Source: Portunus trituberculatus
Lineage: Eukaryota > Arthropoda > Malacostraca > Decapoda > Portunidae
Reading direction: 5' to 3'
Length of the DNA: 64,000 bases
Assembly: GCF_017591435.1 (NCBI RefSeq)
Contig: NC_059286.1
Location: 1,735,682-1,799,681, forward strand
A program made the position numbers and the translations under genes. Under the pieces are notes generated by a model, which searched no databases, was not told where the DNA came from, and was given only the letters and a program-made list of their open reading frames with translations. Position 1 is the stretch's first letter. Each line of letters opens with the position of its first letter. Shown here piece by piece: positions 1 through 10,350 of this stretch.

Positions 1-577
1 TTTGATTCCACCCTATCTAATAAATCTGTATGAGTGGAACCTCCTAAACATGCGAAGAGTACTCCAAACAGGGGTGGATAAAACCCTTGTACAGTGTAAG
101 CAGTTGGAGCGGCGAGAAAAATTGGCGGAGACGCCGCAGAACTTCTAACTTCATGGAAGCTGTTTTAGCGAGATATGAGATGTGATTTTCTCTGCCCCAA
201 TCGGAAATCTTAGAAAGACTAGAAGTCAGGTATTCTGTGGTGTCCTTGCGTGACCTGTTGACTTCCTGAAGGGTTGATCGTCTCTGAAAGGATGTGGAAA
301 GATGTAGGATGGTATCATCAACATAGGAGTGGATAGGGCAAGAAGTTTGGTTAAGAAGATCATTAATGAGCAATAAAAAGAGACTGGGTGACAGGACAGA
401 ACCCTGAGGAACACCACTATTAATAGATTTAAGAGAAGAAACGTCTACCACAGCAGCACTAGAAGATAGAAACCGTAGGAGAGCAGTTTGGAAATCAAAG
501 CTTTATGCCAGACTCAATCAAAAGCTTTTGATATGTCTAACGCGACAGCAAAAGTTTCACCGAAATCTCTAAAAGAC
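1..577 (-). pseudogene. Non-LTR retrotransposon fragment, family A (RT domain, decayed)
   Basis: Minus-strand translation of 44-451 gives reverse-transcriptase blocks: SGVPQGSVLSP, then YVDD where YADD is usual, then the C-terminal LRRLRQFFSPLQLLTLYKG block. The thumb is internally deleted: WGREN joins directly to LAKTASMKL, losing the segment that the related copy at 14570-17520 still has. Similarity to that copy stops near 577, so the fragment is broken there and also cut by the left window edge. It is a dead copy. The clade is probably Jockey/CR1-like, by general RT style only. Confidence 0.85.
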
Positions 578-1327
578 TGTGACTGCTCCATTGTCTTGTG
601 AGACACAAAGGGAAAGGATCAGTGAGGTCATAGTTGGCTGTAATGACAAGTTCACAGCAGTCCCCTGAGACAGTGCTATTAGGCCTCACTGGAAGTAATT
701 ATCGTTTCGGCAGGTGTCTACCGCCTCCTCTAGCAGAAGGCTTCCATTCACTCTAGCTAGTATAGTAAAGAAAATCAAATCCATTTATTTCTCGACACAG
801 GACATTAGTGGTTTTTATCCTGTTTAGATTTAGATAACGTAGACTAGATTATATTGACCTTAAATTGAGGAATAATATATTACAACACGAAATTTCAAGG
901 ACAACACAAAGAAACAGCAACGGAAGCCGTTAAAACATAAAAGGCTAAACTCAAGGCATTGAAAACCTAGTGAAGCACCCAAACAAAACAATAATCATAA
1001 ATGCTAGGACTTAAAGTACTCTTACACAACTAACAGTAATTCTCTCTAACTTAGTCTCCTTATTCTTATGTAATGATGGTGACTCTTTTAACTCATCTTC
1101 CTGTCTTTCTGCTCATCTCAGTTATTATTCTATATACTGGTGACTCCTTCGATTCATCTTGTTCTTTAATAACTGTGACACCCTTTTGGTTGGTCTCTCT
1201 TCTATTATGTTGTACGTACAATGGTGACTCTTTCTTCAAATCCCGGATAATTTTTATTCTTTTGGCTTACCTCTCTGTTATTGCTTGGTATAATACTGAC
1301 TTGACTGATGTCTTCTCCTCCACGCAG
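578..1327. other. Non-coding; probable NIPA intron
   Basis: No convincing coding signal. An open frame runs through 1073-1327 into the NIPA exon, but it lacks the N-terminal residues expected of NIPA proteins. It contains three copies of a GGTGACTC-type phrase near 1077, 1138 and 1221. A pyrimidine-rich stretch ending in CAG at 1327 looks like a 3' splice site. I read the segment as intron, with the first NIPA exon or exons outside the window. Confidence 0.6.
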
Positions 1328-2854
1328 ACCCAGGGTGGGACGCGAGCGGTGGACGGCGGCTATGGATACCTGAGGCTGCCTAAGTGGTGGCTGGGCATCT
1401 CCCTCATGGCCCTCGGGGAACTCACCAACTTTGTGGCTTACATCTTCGCTCCCGCTATCTTAGTAACTCCTCTGGGTGTGTTCTCGATTGTGTGCACGGC
1501 TGCCCTGTCGCCATACTTCTTGAAGGAACGGCTAGGGAAGTTGGGGAAGCTCGGGTGCGTGTTAGTGCTGGTGGGATGTGTTGTGGTGACTCTTTGCGGG
1601 CCGAAGGATCGTGAGATTGCCAGCATGGAGGAGCTTCAGTCCCAGCTGCTACATCCCGGCTTCTTAGTGTACGCCGGCCTGGTGGTGCTGGTGTCCGCCT
1701 TCTTCATGGCTCTAGTGCCTCGCTACGGCCACCGCTATGTGTTGCTTTACATCACCATCTGCTCTTCCTTTGGCTCCCTCTCCGTCATGTTCTGCAAAGG
1801 TGTTGGACTGGCGCTGAAGCAGACCGTTGGCGGCATCAATGAGTTCACTAACTGGGCCACGTGGGTGTGTCTGGTGGCCCTGATCGCCTGTCTACTCATT
1901 GAGACCATTTACATGCAGCGAGCTCTGGACATCTTCAATAGCTCAGTTTTCATGTCCATTAATTACGTGCTATTCACCTCGCTGGTCATCGTCGCCTCGT
2001 CCATCCTATACACGGAGCTGGCGGTGATTGGCGTCAAGAATATTATACTAACTCTACTCGGCTTCATAGTGAATATCGCCGCCTTATATCTTATGCACCT
2101 AGACCGGGAGGACAATACGCCCCCCCAGGCAGACGAAGAGAGCAGCGACAATACAGTACAGTCACAGAAGGCCAAGATACAACTAGCACGACCCGAACAA
2201 GTCACTCCCCTGCTGGGCCGTGCTCCTGCCTCCCCCTTAGCAGGCCTGAACCTCCCCCACACCATGTTCCCCACGAAAACCAACTCGTGCATGTCCCTCA
2301 TAAGTCAGACGTCCCTGCCGCACCACACGAGCGGCGACAACCATAACGCCTCGAAGATGGCTGACGATGACGATGGCACGTACACCCGTCACCGCAGCAA
2401 CTCAGACGATGACAGGAGCAACACGGAAGGGACAGCACCGAATAACAATAACAATAACAATAACAACAAGAACAATAAAAACATGAAATCCAACTCAGGA
2501 GATCGCACCCCGGGGCACTGCAGGTCTTCCTCTGGGTATCTTTGTGAAGTGCCTCTTCTTACTGAACTTCACTCCACGAGCAAGCTATCTAGTCCTACTA
2601 CCCATCTAGATAGACACCTCGACAACGCCTCCCTCGAAAGTAACGGCAACAGAAGGGGAAGCTACTGCAGCAACACGAGCAGTGCAAGTAGCAACAGCAG
2701 TGCTAGTAGTAGAAGTAGCAGAAGTGGGAATAATAACAGCAATGGGAACAATAGCAATAACAATAGCGGGAGTCAGGTAGCTCATACGAACACACAGGAT
2801 GACGCTCAAGAGTATGACAACCTGAGTGATGAACTGAAGCAGGTGTTAGCATGA
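1328..2854 (+). CDS. NIPA: NIPA-family magnesium transporter, last large exon (5' incomplete)
   Basis: The family comprises multi-pass Mg2+ transporters of endosome and plasma membrane (NIPA1-4; spichthyin in Drosophila). The exon encodes 508 residues. About eight hydrophobic segments lie in residues 18-260, with family-like blocks GELTNFVAYIFAP, TPLGVFSIV, LYITICSSFG and RALDIFNSS. The first family membrane segment is missing, so an upstream exon must supply it. The acceptor is a pyrimidine tract ending in CAG at 1325-1327, in frame with the downstream protein. A second AG at 1333 is an alternative. From about residue 263 the protein is a long hydrophilic tail rich in Ser, Asn and His with poly-Asn stretches, longer than vertebrate NIPA tails as far as I know. 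The stop is TGA at 2852-2854. The subfamily is not resolved. Confidence 0.85.
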   Translation, partial: TQGGTRAVDGGYGYLRLPKWWLGISLMALGELTNFVAYIFAPAILVTPLGVFSIVCTAALSPYFLKERLGKLGKLGCVLVLVGCVVVTLCGPKDREIASMEELQSQLLHPGFLVYAGLVVLVSAFFMALVPRYGHRYVLLYITICSSFGSLSVMFCKGVGLALKQTVGGINEFTNWATWVCLVALIACLLIETIYMQRALDIFNSSVFMSINYVLFTSLVIVASSILYTELAVIGVKNIILTLLGFIVNIAALYLMHLDREDNTPPQADEESSDNTVQSQKAKIQLARPEQVTPLLGRAPASPLAGLNLPHTMFPTKTNSCMSLISQTSLPHHTSGDNHNASKMADDDDGTYTRHRSNSDDDRSNTEGTAPNNNNNNNNNKNNKNMKSNSGDRTPGHCRSSSGYLCEVPLLTELHSTSKLSSPTTHLDRHLDNASLESNGNRRGSYCSNTSSASSNSSASSRSSRSGNNNSNGNNSNNNSGSQVAHTNTQDDAQEYDNLSDELKQVLA

Positions 2855-2864
2855 AGAGTGTGAA

Positions 2865-2866
<2 letters not shown>

Positions 2867-2940
<74 letters not shown>

Positions 2941-2986
2941 TGCTATGGAAAATCTACTATAAGAGAGGAAAGCAGTATTAGGCATT

Positions 2987-3043
<57 letters not shown>
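2867..3043. repeat. (GT)n and (CT)n microsatellites
   Basis: A (GT)n run of about 68 bases ends at 2935. A (CT)n run lies at about 2991-3043, and 55 ordinary bases separate them. They directly follow the NIPA stop codon and would be part of its 3' UTR. Confidence 0.95.
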
Positions 3044-3048
<5 letters not shown>

Positions 3049-6000
3049 AGTAATTATGTAGAGTAAGTTCGTGCCTGGAAACATTGCACTGAAATAAACA
3101 TTGCAACTTCGATTCTATGATTAGCGTTATCCGTAGCTTGGTTGGAGCTTGTCGGAAACTCTGTAGTAATTCATGTAACCCTGTAAATAACCGTAGACCC
3201 CTTATAGACACGTAACATGGTTTATCCTTTATTCATGACCAAAGATGTGCCGTTGTATAAAGATTAGAATTTTCATCCTCACTTTCATCATCATTGTCAT
3301 CACTATGATTGAATTGGTAGTGTATCAAAAGTTATATTATAGTTCTGATCATCACCATCATCATCGTCACCATTAGAATTGAATAGGTGATGTATCAAAA
3401 GCTACATCATCATAGTCATCATCATTGTTATTATCACCATCATCTCCAACATCATCATTATTATTATTACGATGCCCTAACTATTTATATGTATTTATTA
3501 GCTCGTATAGTCTCGCCACTTCATAAAGTGTAGAAGTGATCTCTGTGTTCTCTTTAGAGTGAGAGGAGCATCCTTAAGAATGTGTTAGCATTAACATTAT
3601 AGAGAAAGCATGAATTGGCATAGACACTTAGAGATGAACAGTAGGTGGGTAGAGGACTGAATCTTCATGTGGATACACGAAGACAGGCTTGGATTGCGTA
3701 AGATATAAGGATGAGTCTTGGTGGAGAAGCTTGTGTAGATCATTAAGAAATGGCTACCTCGTATGAGAAAAAATACTACAAAAACTAGAGAAAAAGAAGA
3801 GATAGTGAATTAGAAGAAGGATGAGGAGAAAAAGGACGAGGATGATGAGTAAGCAGCTAGCTCATAGATGTCCATTTTCATTATGATGTTACCTCGTATT
3901 ATGTCCTCATGTGTCCTCGTCCTTTTTCACTGATGTAGGCACAGCAGACGAGGTTCTCTGTACACAGTGAACAACGAGGAGAATGAGGATGAAAGTTGTC
4001 GTTACGATCAATATTGATGAAGGGTCTTCGTCTGCTCCCCGTGTGTTCGCATGTCCTCGTCTGGCTCGTCCTTACTGACACAGGCACAGCAGGTGAGGTA
4101 CCGAACAATGAACCATGTCGATTGAATTCCCAGTAAAGGACCGATCGATCTTGACCTGACCGAAAGGGGAAGGGTGGTGTGTGTTATGTCTCTGGCGGCA
4201 CCACACGCTCTTTTCCATATCTAACACTTCCTGTCTTTTCAAGGGTGTGGCATGAAGCTTTCTATAGTGCATGAGTTATGTATATAATGTATGCCAACAT
4301 AGAAATATAATGTATACAATGCCCTTCTCTTAGTCATTACCCTTTTCCTGGTCCTCCAATGGGGTTTTGAGCTGTACACCCAGTTATCAGGTTGTCAGTG
4401 CAACCAATAGGATGTTATAGTTAAAGCATATCAGATAGTCATGAACAGGAATGATAGGTGGACGTAGGTTTATTTATGAATTTCGTGGGAACTTTATGCT
4501 GTCCTACTGGCTTCCTGCAGTTTATCTTTCTATTGTTTATTATTTTCAAGCATTATGGTTTGTTATAATGAGGGTTGTCTAGAATTTTTAGTTGAAGCAT
4601 AAGCCCCATATGTATTTTTTCATGTACCGTATTTTGCTTCTAGATTTAATTCTGTTGTCTCATTTTATTCATTGATACTTTATAACATCTAAGGTTTATT
4701 TAAGATTGTGCGCGTTAAGAACTTGGACTTCTGTTCTCCTCGTTCTCAAATTTTCAACGTTAATGAATAGTTACTATGACCAGAGAACTGCTTTATCTCC
4801 TCCTCCTTCTCCTTCTCCTCCTCCTCCTCCTCCTCCTCTTCGTAGCTTTTCTACTCGATCCTTGGTAATTGGTAATCGTTTAGTGAAGAATACAATCCTC
4901 TTCCTCTTCCTCCTCCTCCTCCTCCTCCTCCTCCTCCTCCTCCTCCTCCTCCTCCTCTTCCTCTCCTTGCTTGTCTTCCTCCAGTTTATCTTTGGTAATT
5001 GACAATCGTTTAGTGAAGAATGCAATATAAGACAGAGCTGGCTATAAGCTGAGAGAAGACTGCACATCGGGGCACCTTAAGTTATTGGGAATGTGTACGC
5101 ATTCAAAGGCCTGGACAGCATTACGTACTTTATGGGTCTTAACGATAGAGGGACATGATGAAGCACCCAGCATGTAATGATTTCTTCTATATCCCTTAGA
5201 GTAATGTTATGTCTGCGCAAAGGTTCACTTGAATAGACCAAGGGGGAGAAATTAATTAATGAACATTGAGAAGTTGGCAAGTTTATGGAACCCTTTCTAT
5301 ACATGAGTGTTTCCTATTTTTGTTACTGGAAAGGCGAATAGGTAATGGGGTAGTTAGTGTGTGTGTGATAGCTTGTGTTATGTTACCCTCTGTGATGGTT
5401 ATAATGGTCACGCATAGGTAACATAAGAAAAGGAAAGACAAGACAGACATGAGTTATAGTGCACCAGAGTTTAGTATAACGGTGAAAGCCTTGGAAAGCC
5501 ACTTGTTGGTTGTACCACTAATGAGCGTATGAGTGGGAAGAGAATGCTACGTAGGTATCCATTTAGAAGCCTTATTCTTCTTACTTTTTATGTTTTTATA
5601 GGTATCTAAAGGTCTTTGTGGAATTCTAAATAAAGAATAAAAAAAAAAAACAGCCAGAAGGGGAATCAAGATAGAATCCGAAGCTCCGAAGCATACACAT
5701 TGTTCATTGCTGCGACTCAATCTTCTGCTTTCAAAGGTATAATTTGAAACAGACTGCTTAATTTAAGATATAGCCACTGGTTACTGTCCTAAGTCTTAAC
5801 ACATTTCTTTGACCAGCCACATATCGCTATCGGTAATGTAGAGTTACTAAAAATGTTTGGTATTCCGAAAGCTGACTGCACACAATGGATGATCATGGCT
5901 AGCTTGTATTTGCTTCTTGCATACACCAGTTATAAACACTTCAGACCAATGATGCTGCATTTTTAAAAAGTTTATTCTCTTGTTCAAACAATTTTCACAG

Positions 6001-6805
6001 GCAACAGATGGTTAATTTGCTTCTGACCATTTTCTTTTTGTTTCTTATTCATGTAAACCTGTTTGTATGCATGAATGTATTTCTGTGTACACCATAGCCT
6101 GGAATCGCTAAAGAATATGAGATACAATACAAACACACATAGAATGATGGATGTAAACGTAAGTATTGCGCATGCAATAAGTAGCATTTTTATCCTTTAC
6201 AACGAGGTTTACACATTGATGAAACCCTTTGTCGGCCACGCTCATGCCTCATGGTTTTCTTATCTTTTTTTCTTTTCGTTCTTCCATGGAGGCAGCGTGT
6301 AGTCAATACCGTACTTGTGTGTTTTCACGTTCCCGGGAATCCATTCGGGCAAAGTCGATATAATGCGTTGAGTAATAGCCTCTTTCTATACACCCATCGG
6401 GGCATATCGGCATCGATAGTCGTTATTTTCCACTTCCGCCAGGCTGGAGAGTTCTCACGCAACTCTGTGTTATGTATAAACGGCAAAAACTGGGCCGATC
6501 TGCTTCCACTTTGTTAAGTTCTGTCCCCGACTACCAACCATCCGCAAACTTTGAGTCCACTATATCTTCATTACTTTATGGGTGGCTGTGTAGGAAGTTA
6601 TTCAGACTTTCACGGGTGTTTGTGTGATTCTGATGATACGTAGTTAATAAAAAGTTTCTATCAACAGTATAAAAAATAACCATGAGAACCCGAGGGCTAA
6701 TTTCTGGACAAATAAATCGAGTGAACAGTCCAAAGGAATGTAAGGAATTACGAGGAAAAGTGTTTTTAATTCTTCTTCTTGTGATAGTGGCCTTTCACAC
6801 ACATA
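3044..6805. other. Non-coding stretch with short repeats
   Basis: No ORF here has protein-like features. It holds scattered ATC/ATT trinucleotide runs (3280-3470), CTC/CTT-rich runs at 4796-4838 and 4900-4966, and a duplicated phrase (TTGGTAATTG at 4863 and 4993, each followed by ATCGTTTAGTGAAGAAT). A second loose duplication has GGCACAGCAG at 3938 and 4082. Probably NIPA 3' UTR and intergenic DNA. Confidence 0.6.
3093..3098 (+). promoter_or_regulatory. Possible polyadenylation signal for the NIPA gene
   Basis: AATAAA lies about 240 bases after the NIPA stop codon, beyond the two microsatellites of the presumed 3' UTR. A second AATAAA at 5629-5634 is followed by an A-run at 5639-5650 and is the alternative distal candidate. 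Both are sequence matches only. Confidence 0.35.
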
Positions 6806-6806
6806 T

Positions 6807-6844
<38 letters not shown>
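6806..6844. repeat. (CA)n microsatellite
   Basis: A pure CA dinucleotide run just left of the DIRS element. Confidence 0.95.
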
Positions 6845-6848
<4 letters not shown>

Positions 6849-6913
6849 CTGGAAATCCACACAAATAGAATATTACAACACTCACCATTCATTACAAACT
6901 ATTTAGTGGCATG

Positions 6914-7236
6914 ATTATAAGATTAACCGAGTATTTACCAAGTCGAAGGTTGATCGTAGTTTCACGAACATTTAACTGCGTCACTTAGGTAGAAAATGAG
7001 ATGTCAGCACCAGTGACCACCCGTCAGTTCTTTAGAGTCTAGAGTTTTGAGGATAAGACCTGCAATTAGGCAGAAAAGGATAACCAAGGGAGAAGGGAAG
7101 GGAGGGCATTTTCTACCTAAGTGACGCAGTTAAATGTTCGTGAAACTACGATCAACCTTCGACTTGGTAAGTACTCGGTTAATCTTATAATTTCACTTCA
7201 CGACATTTAACTGACGTCACCACGGTAGCCAATGAG
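6914..7236. repeat. DIRS terminal repeat and internal complementary region (ICR)
   Basis: 6914-6998 pairs with 7107-7191 as an 85-bp inverted repeat with one mismatch (6934/7171). 7189-7236 is the exact complement of 11803-11850 (48 bp). The two complements overlap at 7189-7191, so 7107-7236 is the junction of the two element ends. 6996-7028 is the exact complement of 11775-11807, the conserved part of the inverted terminal repeats. Confidence 0.9.
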
Positions 7237-7487
7237 AGCTTTAGAGAGAATCCTCAAAACCTAGAAACTTTTCCAAGACCAAAACATTGACAACAGGAAG
7301 GGATAGAAACCTCAAGAATTGCAACCAAATATAATAATTTATTTCTGTACATCCTTTCCAAGTGAACTATGTACCTGAGTACACAGAGAAAAAATTTTCT
7401 TCAAACAAAAGTAATACTAAAAAGAAACTTAAACAATGTGCATAAAACAAAACACATAACGAGCTTCATCTGTACAATGCTGCCCAA

Positions 7488-8594
7488 TCAAGATAACACT
7501 GCTTCTCCAAACCGTCCCTGCTTACACAGAGGTTTTTTATAATGTAAGGCAAAGGTGGATTCCCGAGACCATCCCACAGTTTCCAAAATAACAGACAGAG
7601 GAAGAGACATTGATGCTTTGCTTGTGGAAGCACTTCTGGTGGAATGAGGAACAAACACAGAAAGATCAATACCAGCATCTTTCATAATGGCTCTCGTCCA
7701 CCGACGTAACGTGTCCCTAGAGGCAACTCTAATAGGGGGTTTGGAAGTAAGGAAAAACCTAGTAAAACTACCCCTGATACTATCAGTCCTTTTCAAATAA
7801 CACAACATGGCAGTATAAACACATAAATGTTTGTCTGGTGTGAAAGCCGTAAAAACAATTTCTGAGAGATGGTTACCTGGTCGGGAAGTTTTGAGTAGAT
7901 CACCTATAGTAAACGAAATCCTATCTGCGGAAATGGTCATGTTTCTGGTGTCAAGCAGGTGAAGGGTCTGGCCCCTTTGGCCAGACACCAAAAGCATCAA
8001 CATTATCAATTTTTTAGACAAATGAAGTAAGGATAGAGAATCATTCATTCCTAAACTTCGAATGTGGTTCAGGACTATCTCTGGATCCCAGATAGAAGTA
8101 CACCTCGGGAAAGAAGGTCTAACCTGAAAAACTGCTTTCATGAATCTTCTAACTAAAGGATGTTGGCCTGAAGGTTTGTCGTCAATAGTGGCAATAGCTG
8201 AAATGGCACATCGAATGGAATTCATGGTACTATAGCTCCGTCCATTGACTTTGTTAAACTCAATTAACAGATACTCTAGCAGAAATTTCAAAGGTGGTAA
8301 AAATGGATCAATTTCCCTGCTGACACAAACTGACACCCACTTCTTGATATGAGACCCATATTGCAATTTTGTACCGTGTCTCCATGATCTAAGGAGAAAT
8401 TCGGCAACTTCCTTCGAAAGACCTCGGTTTTCAAAGGATTGCCCGAGAGGATCATTGAAGCCATTCTCAACTTGGGTGCCTGTGGGTGTGTGAGGCTCGG
8501 ATCTTGAGGCAACACCAGGCACTCTCGAGGGAGCAGGACCGGTGATTCTGCCAACAACATCAGTGCAAACGGAAACCAACCCTGAGTTGGCCAA
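7488..8594 (-). CDS. DIRS tyrosine recombinase (ORF3)
   Basis: 368 residues. The catalytic set of a tyrosine recombinase can be read: R207 (SGQRGQT), H317 and R320 (HSTR), W342 and nucleophile Y352 (ALHYKKP). Residues 60-150 form the SAM-like N-terminal part (SYSTMNSIRCAISAI). In DIRS elements this enzyme replaces integrase and inserts the circular DNA copy without target duplication. The frame looks intact; its real start may lie by frameshift or internal initiation within ORF2. Confidence 0.92.
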   Translation of the reverse strand: MANSGLVSVCTDVVGRITGPAPSRVPGVASRSEPHTPTGTQVENGFNDPLGQSFENRGLSKEVAEFLLRSWRHGTKLQYGSHIKKWVSVCVSREIDPFLPPLKFLLEYLLIEFNKVNGRSYSTMNSIRCAISAIATIDDKPSGQHPLVRRFMKAVFQVRPSFPRCTSIWDPEIVLNHIRSLGMNDSLSLLHLSKKLIMLMLLVSGQRGQTLHLLDTRNMTISADRISFTIGDLLKTSRPGNHLSEIVFTAFTPDKHLCVYTAMLCYLKRTDSIRGSFTRFFLTSKPPIRVASRDTLRRWTRAIMKDAGIDLSVFVPHSTRSASTSKASMSLPLSVILETVGWSRESTFALHYKKPLCKQGRFGEAVLS

Positions 8595-9475
8595 AGAGGC
8601 AGGATTGACATCACAGTTGCCTCGTCCTCCCGAATTTTCCTCAACACCCTTCCAATTACACTGAAAGGCGGAAAGGCATATAAGTTCCTATTACGCCAAC
8701 AAATTGTAAATGCATTTGTATGTGCAGCAAAGGGATCTGGTTTCCAAGAAACATACATAGAAACTTGAGCATTAATTCTGGATGCAAAAAGATCAGTATC
8801 TGGTGTAAAAAACTTCCCACAAAGCATTCTGAAAATATGAGGTGTCAACATCCACTCGGTATCCAAATTCTTAATCCTAGATTCTTTGTCTGCCTCCACA
8901 TTATCAAGTCCTTTGATGTGCTTTGCTGACAAAGTAATACCTCTAGCCAAAGCCCAGGCAAAGATCTCTTCTGTCAGCTTATTGAGGCTGGACTTAGTAC
9001 TACCACCCCGATCTAGACAAGCAACAGCTGTAGTATTATCCGATCGTATGGAAATTCCCACTTGGCTATAATCCTTACATAATGATTGCAGACCTAGTAA
9101 AATGGCCTTAAGTTCCAGAGAATTAATGTGGTCTAATTCATCTTGGCTCCACTGACCTCCAGTACTCACATTACCACATATTGCACCCCAACCAGTCAAA
9201 CAAGCATCCGTTTTCAATTCAACATGAGGGGGAGACCATAACAAAGATTTTGATTGGGAATCTATATTGTCCACCCACCATCGAACCAAATCCTTGGCAT
9301 GATCATCTAATGTAATTATTGCACCATAATTGCCTTTATGTTTGACCAATTCATTGTTTCTGACAATCTCTAGATATTTGTATCTCAGGGGAGCTAAAGT
9401 CACTGCAGGATCAGAGGCAACGGCAAAGCCAATAAACACCGCTAAGGCATGCAAACTGGTGCCTCCTTTAAGCAA
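8288..9475 (-). CDS. DIRS RNase H and methyltransferase-like region (ORF2 continuation)
   Basis: Same frame as the RT ORF, directly after its TGA. RNase H acidic residues are visible at D90 (LKTDACLTGWG), E121 (INSLELKA), D146 (IRSDNTT) and D196 (EADKESR). After residue about 215 it continues through TDLFASRINAQ and LPLWPTQGWFP, the segment that DIRS elements carry between RNase H and recombinase (often called methyltransferase-like). The last 100 residues overlap the recombinase ORF in another frame, which is usual for DIRS. Confidence 0.88.
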   Translation of the reverse strand: MLKGGTSLHALAVFIGFAVASDPAVTLAPLRYKYLEIVRNNELVKHKGNYGAIITLDDHAKDLVRWWVDNIDSQSKSLLWSPPHVELKTDACLTGWGAICGNVSTGGQWSQDELDHINSLELKAILLGLQSLCKDYSQVGISIRSDNTTAVACLDRGGSTKSSLNKLTEEIFAWALARGITLSAKHIKGLDNVEADKESRIKNLDTEWMLTPHIFRMLCGKFFTPDTDLFASRINAQVSMYVSWKPDPFAAHTNAFTICWRNRNLYAFPPFSVIGRVLRKIREDEATVMSILPLWPTQGWFPFALMLLAESPVLLPRECLVLPQDPSLTHPQAPKLRMASMILSGNPLKTEVFRRKLPNFSLDHGDTVQNCNMGLISRSGCQFVSAGKLIHFYHL

Positions 9476-9508
9476 AGAACTACCTTGTTGCTTAATGCGG
9501 TCTCTCCT

Positions 9509-10339
9509 TCATGAAGGCAAAGTAGCAGTCATATTAGAGGAGTTTAAAGTAATTCCAAGAAAATCAACCTTCTGTGAGGGAACCAGAACAGACTTGTTGA
9601 CGTTAATTGTTAAACCCACAGACTCAAATAACTGTATAGCATACCTCACATTGTCAATAAGTACTTTCTCTGACTCGGCAATGAAAATGCAATCATCTAT
9701 ATAACAGGAGACTGTAATCCCAAGCTTCCTCAAATGAGACAAAACTGGTTTTAAGAGTTTAGTGAAGATACGAGGGGCGGAAGTCAGTCCCTGTGGTAAA
9801 CAAGTGAACTGGAAGGTCTCATTTTGCCAAATAAACCTTAACCATTTCCTATCCTTGGGTCTCACCGGTACAGAGAAATAAGCATCTTTCAGATCTACAG
9901 TCATGAAAAAACAGTTAGGATGGACCAGCTGAATAACATTGTGAATAGAGTCCAGTTTGAAGTGAAAATACTTAACAAAGATATTGAAATCTCTCAAATT
10001 CAAAATAACCCTGGCCGAGCCATCCTTCTTAAAAGTAGGAAAAACATTAGAGAAGAAACCTGGAGAATTCCCATCCTGACACCTCTCAATTATTTTCTTT
10101 TTCAGAAAAGCTTGTAAAGCAACATCTAAGGCAAACTGGTGTGCAGCAGAAAAATGAAGAGGTTTCGGGATGGAGTTCTGCACAGGCAACCTCTCAAATT
10201 CAATAAAATTACCCAACACTACATCCAATATCCACTTGTCATTAGTTAAACATTGCCACTGAGACCTGTGTAGGAAAATTTTTCCCCCGACAAAATTGTC
10301 TGCCGTGTTACACAAAAGACCAACAAAAACTGAACTCAC
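9509..10339 (-). CDS. DIRS reverse transcriptase (ORF2, N-terminal part)
   Basis: The motifs are in the usual order: FPTFKKDGSARVILNLRDFN (about 100-119), first catalytic Asp in VDLKDAY (about 148-154), LPQGLTSAPR (about 181-190) and the catalytic YIDD box (213-216). This matches DIRS/LTR-type RT. The frame ends at a TGA (9509-9511) and continues in the same frame into RNase H, so this is one nonsense mutation within a longer Pol. The annotated start codon is the first ATG and may not be used. Confidence 0.9.
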   Translation of the reverse strand: MSSVFVGLLCNTADNFVGGKIFLHRSQWQCLTNDKWILDVVLGNFIEFERLPVQNSIPKPLHFSAAHQFALDVALQAFLKKKIIERCQDGNSPGFFSNVFPTFKKDGSARVILNLRDFNIFVKYFHFKLDSIHNVIQLVHPNCFFMTVDLKDAYFSVPVRPKDRKWLRFIWQNETFQFTCLPQGLTSAPRIFTKLLKPVLSHLRKLGITVSCYIDDCIFIAESEKVLIDNVRYAIQLFESVGLTINVNKSVLVPSQKVDFLGITLNSSNMTATLPS

Positions 10340-10350
10340 GTGAGGCTGGT

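Noticed and set aside
1073..1327. N-terminal 85 codons of the open frame joined to NIPA
   Set aside because: Lacks NIPA N-terminal sequence and ends at a typical 3' splice site; read as intron.
6914..7191. Independent miniature palindromic element beside the DIRS copy
   Set aside because: The overlap of the two complements at ATT shows it is the terminal repeat plus ICR of the same DIRS element.
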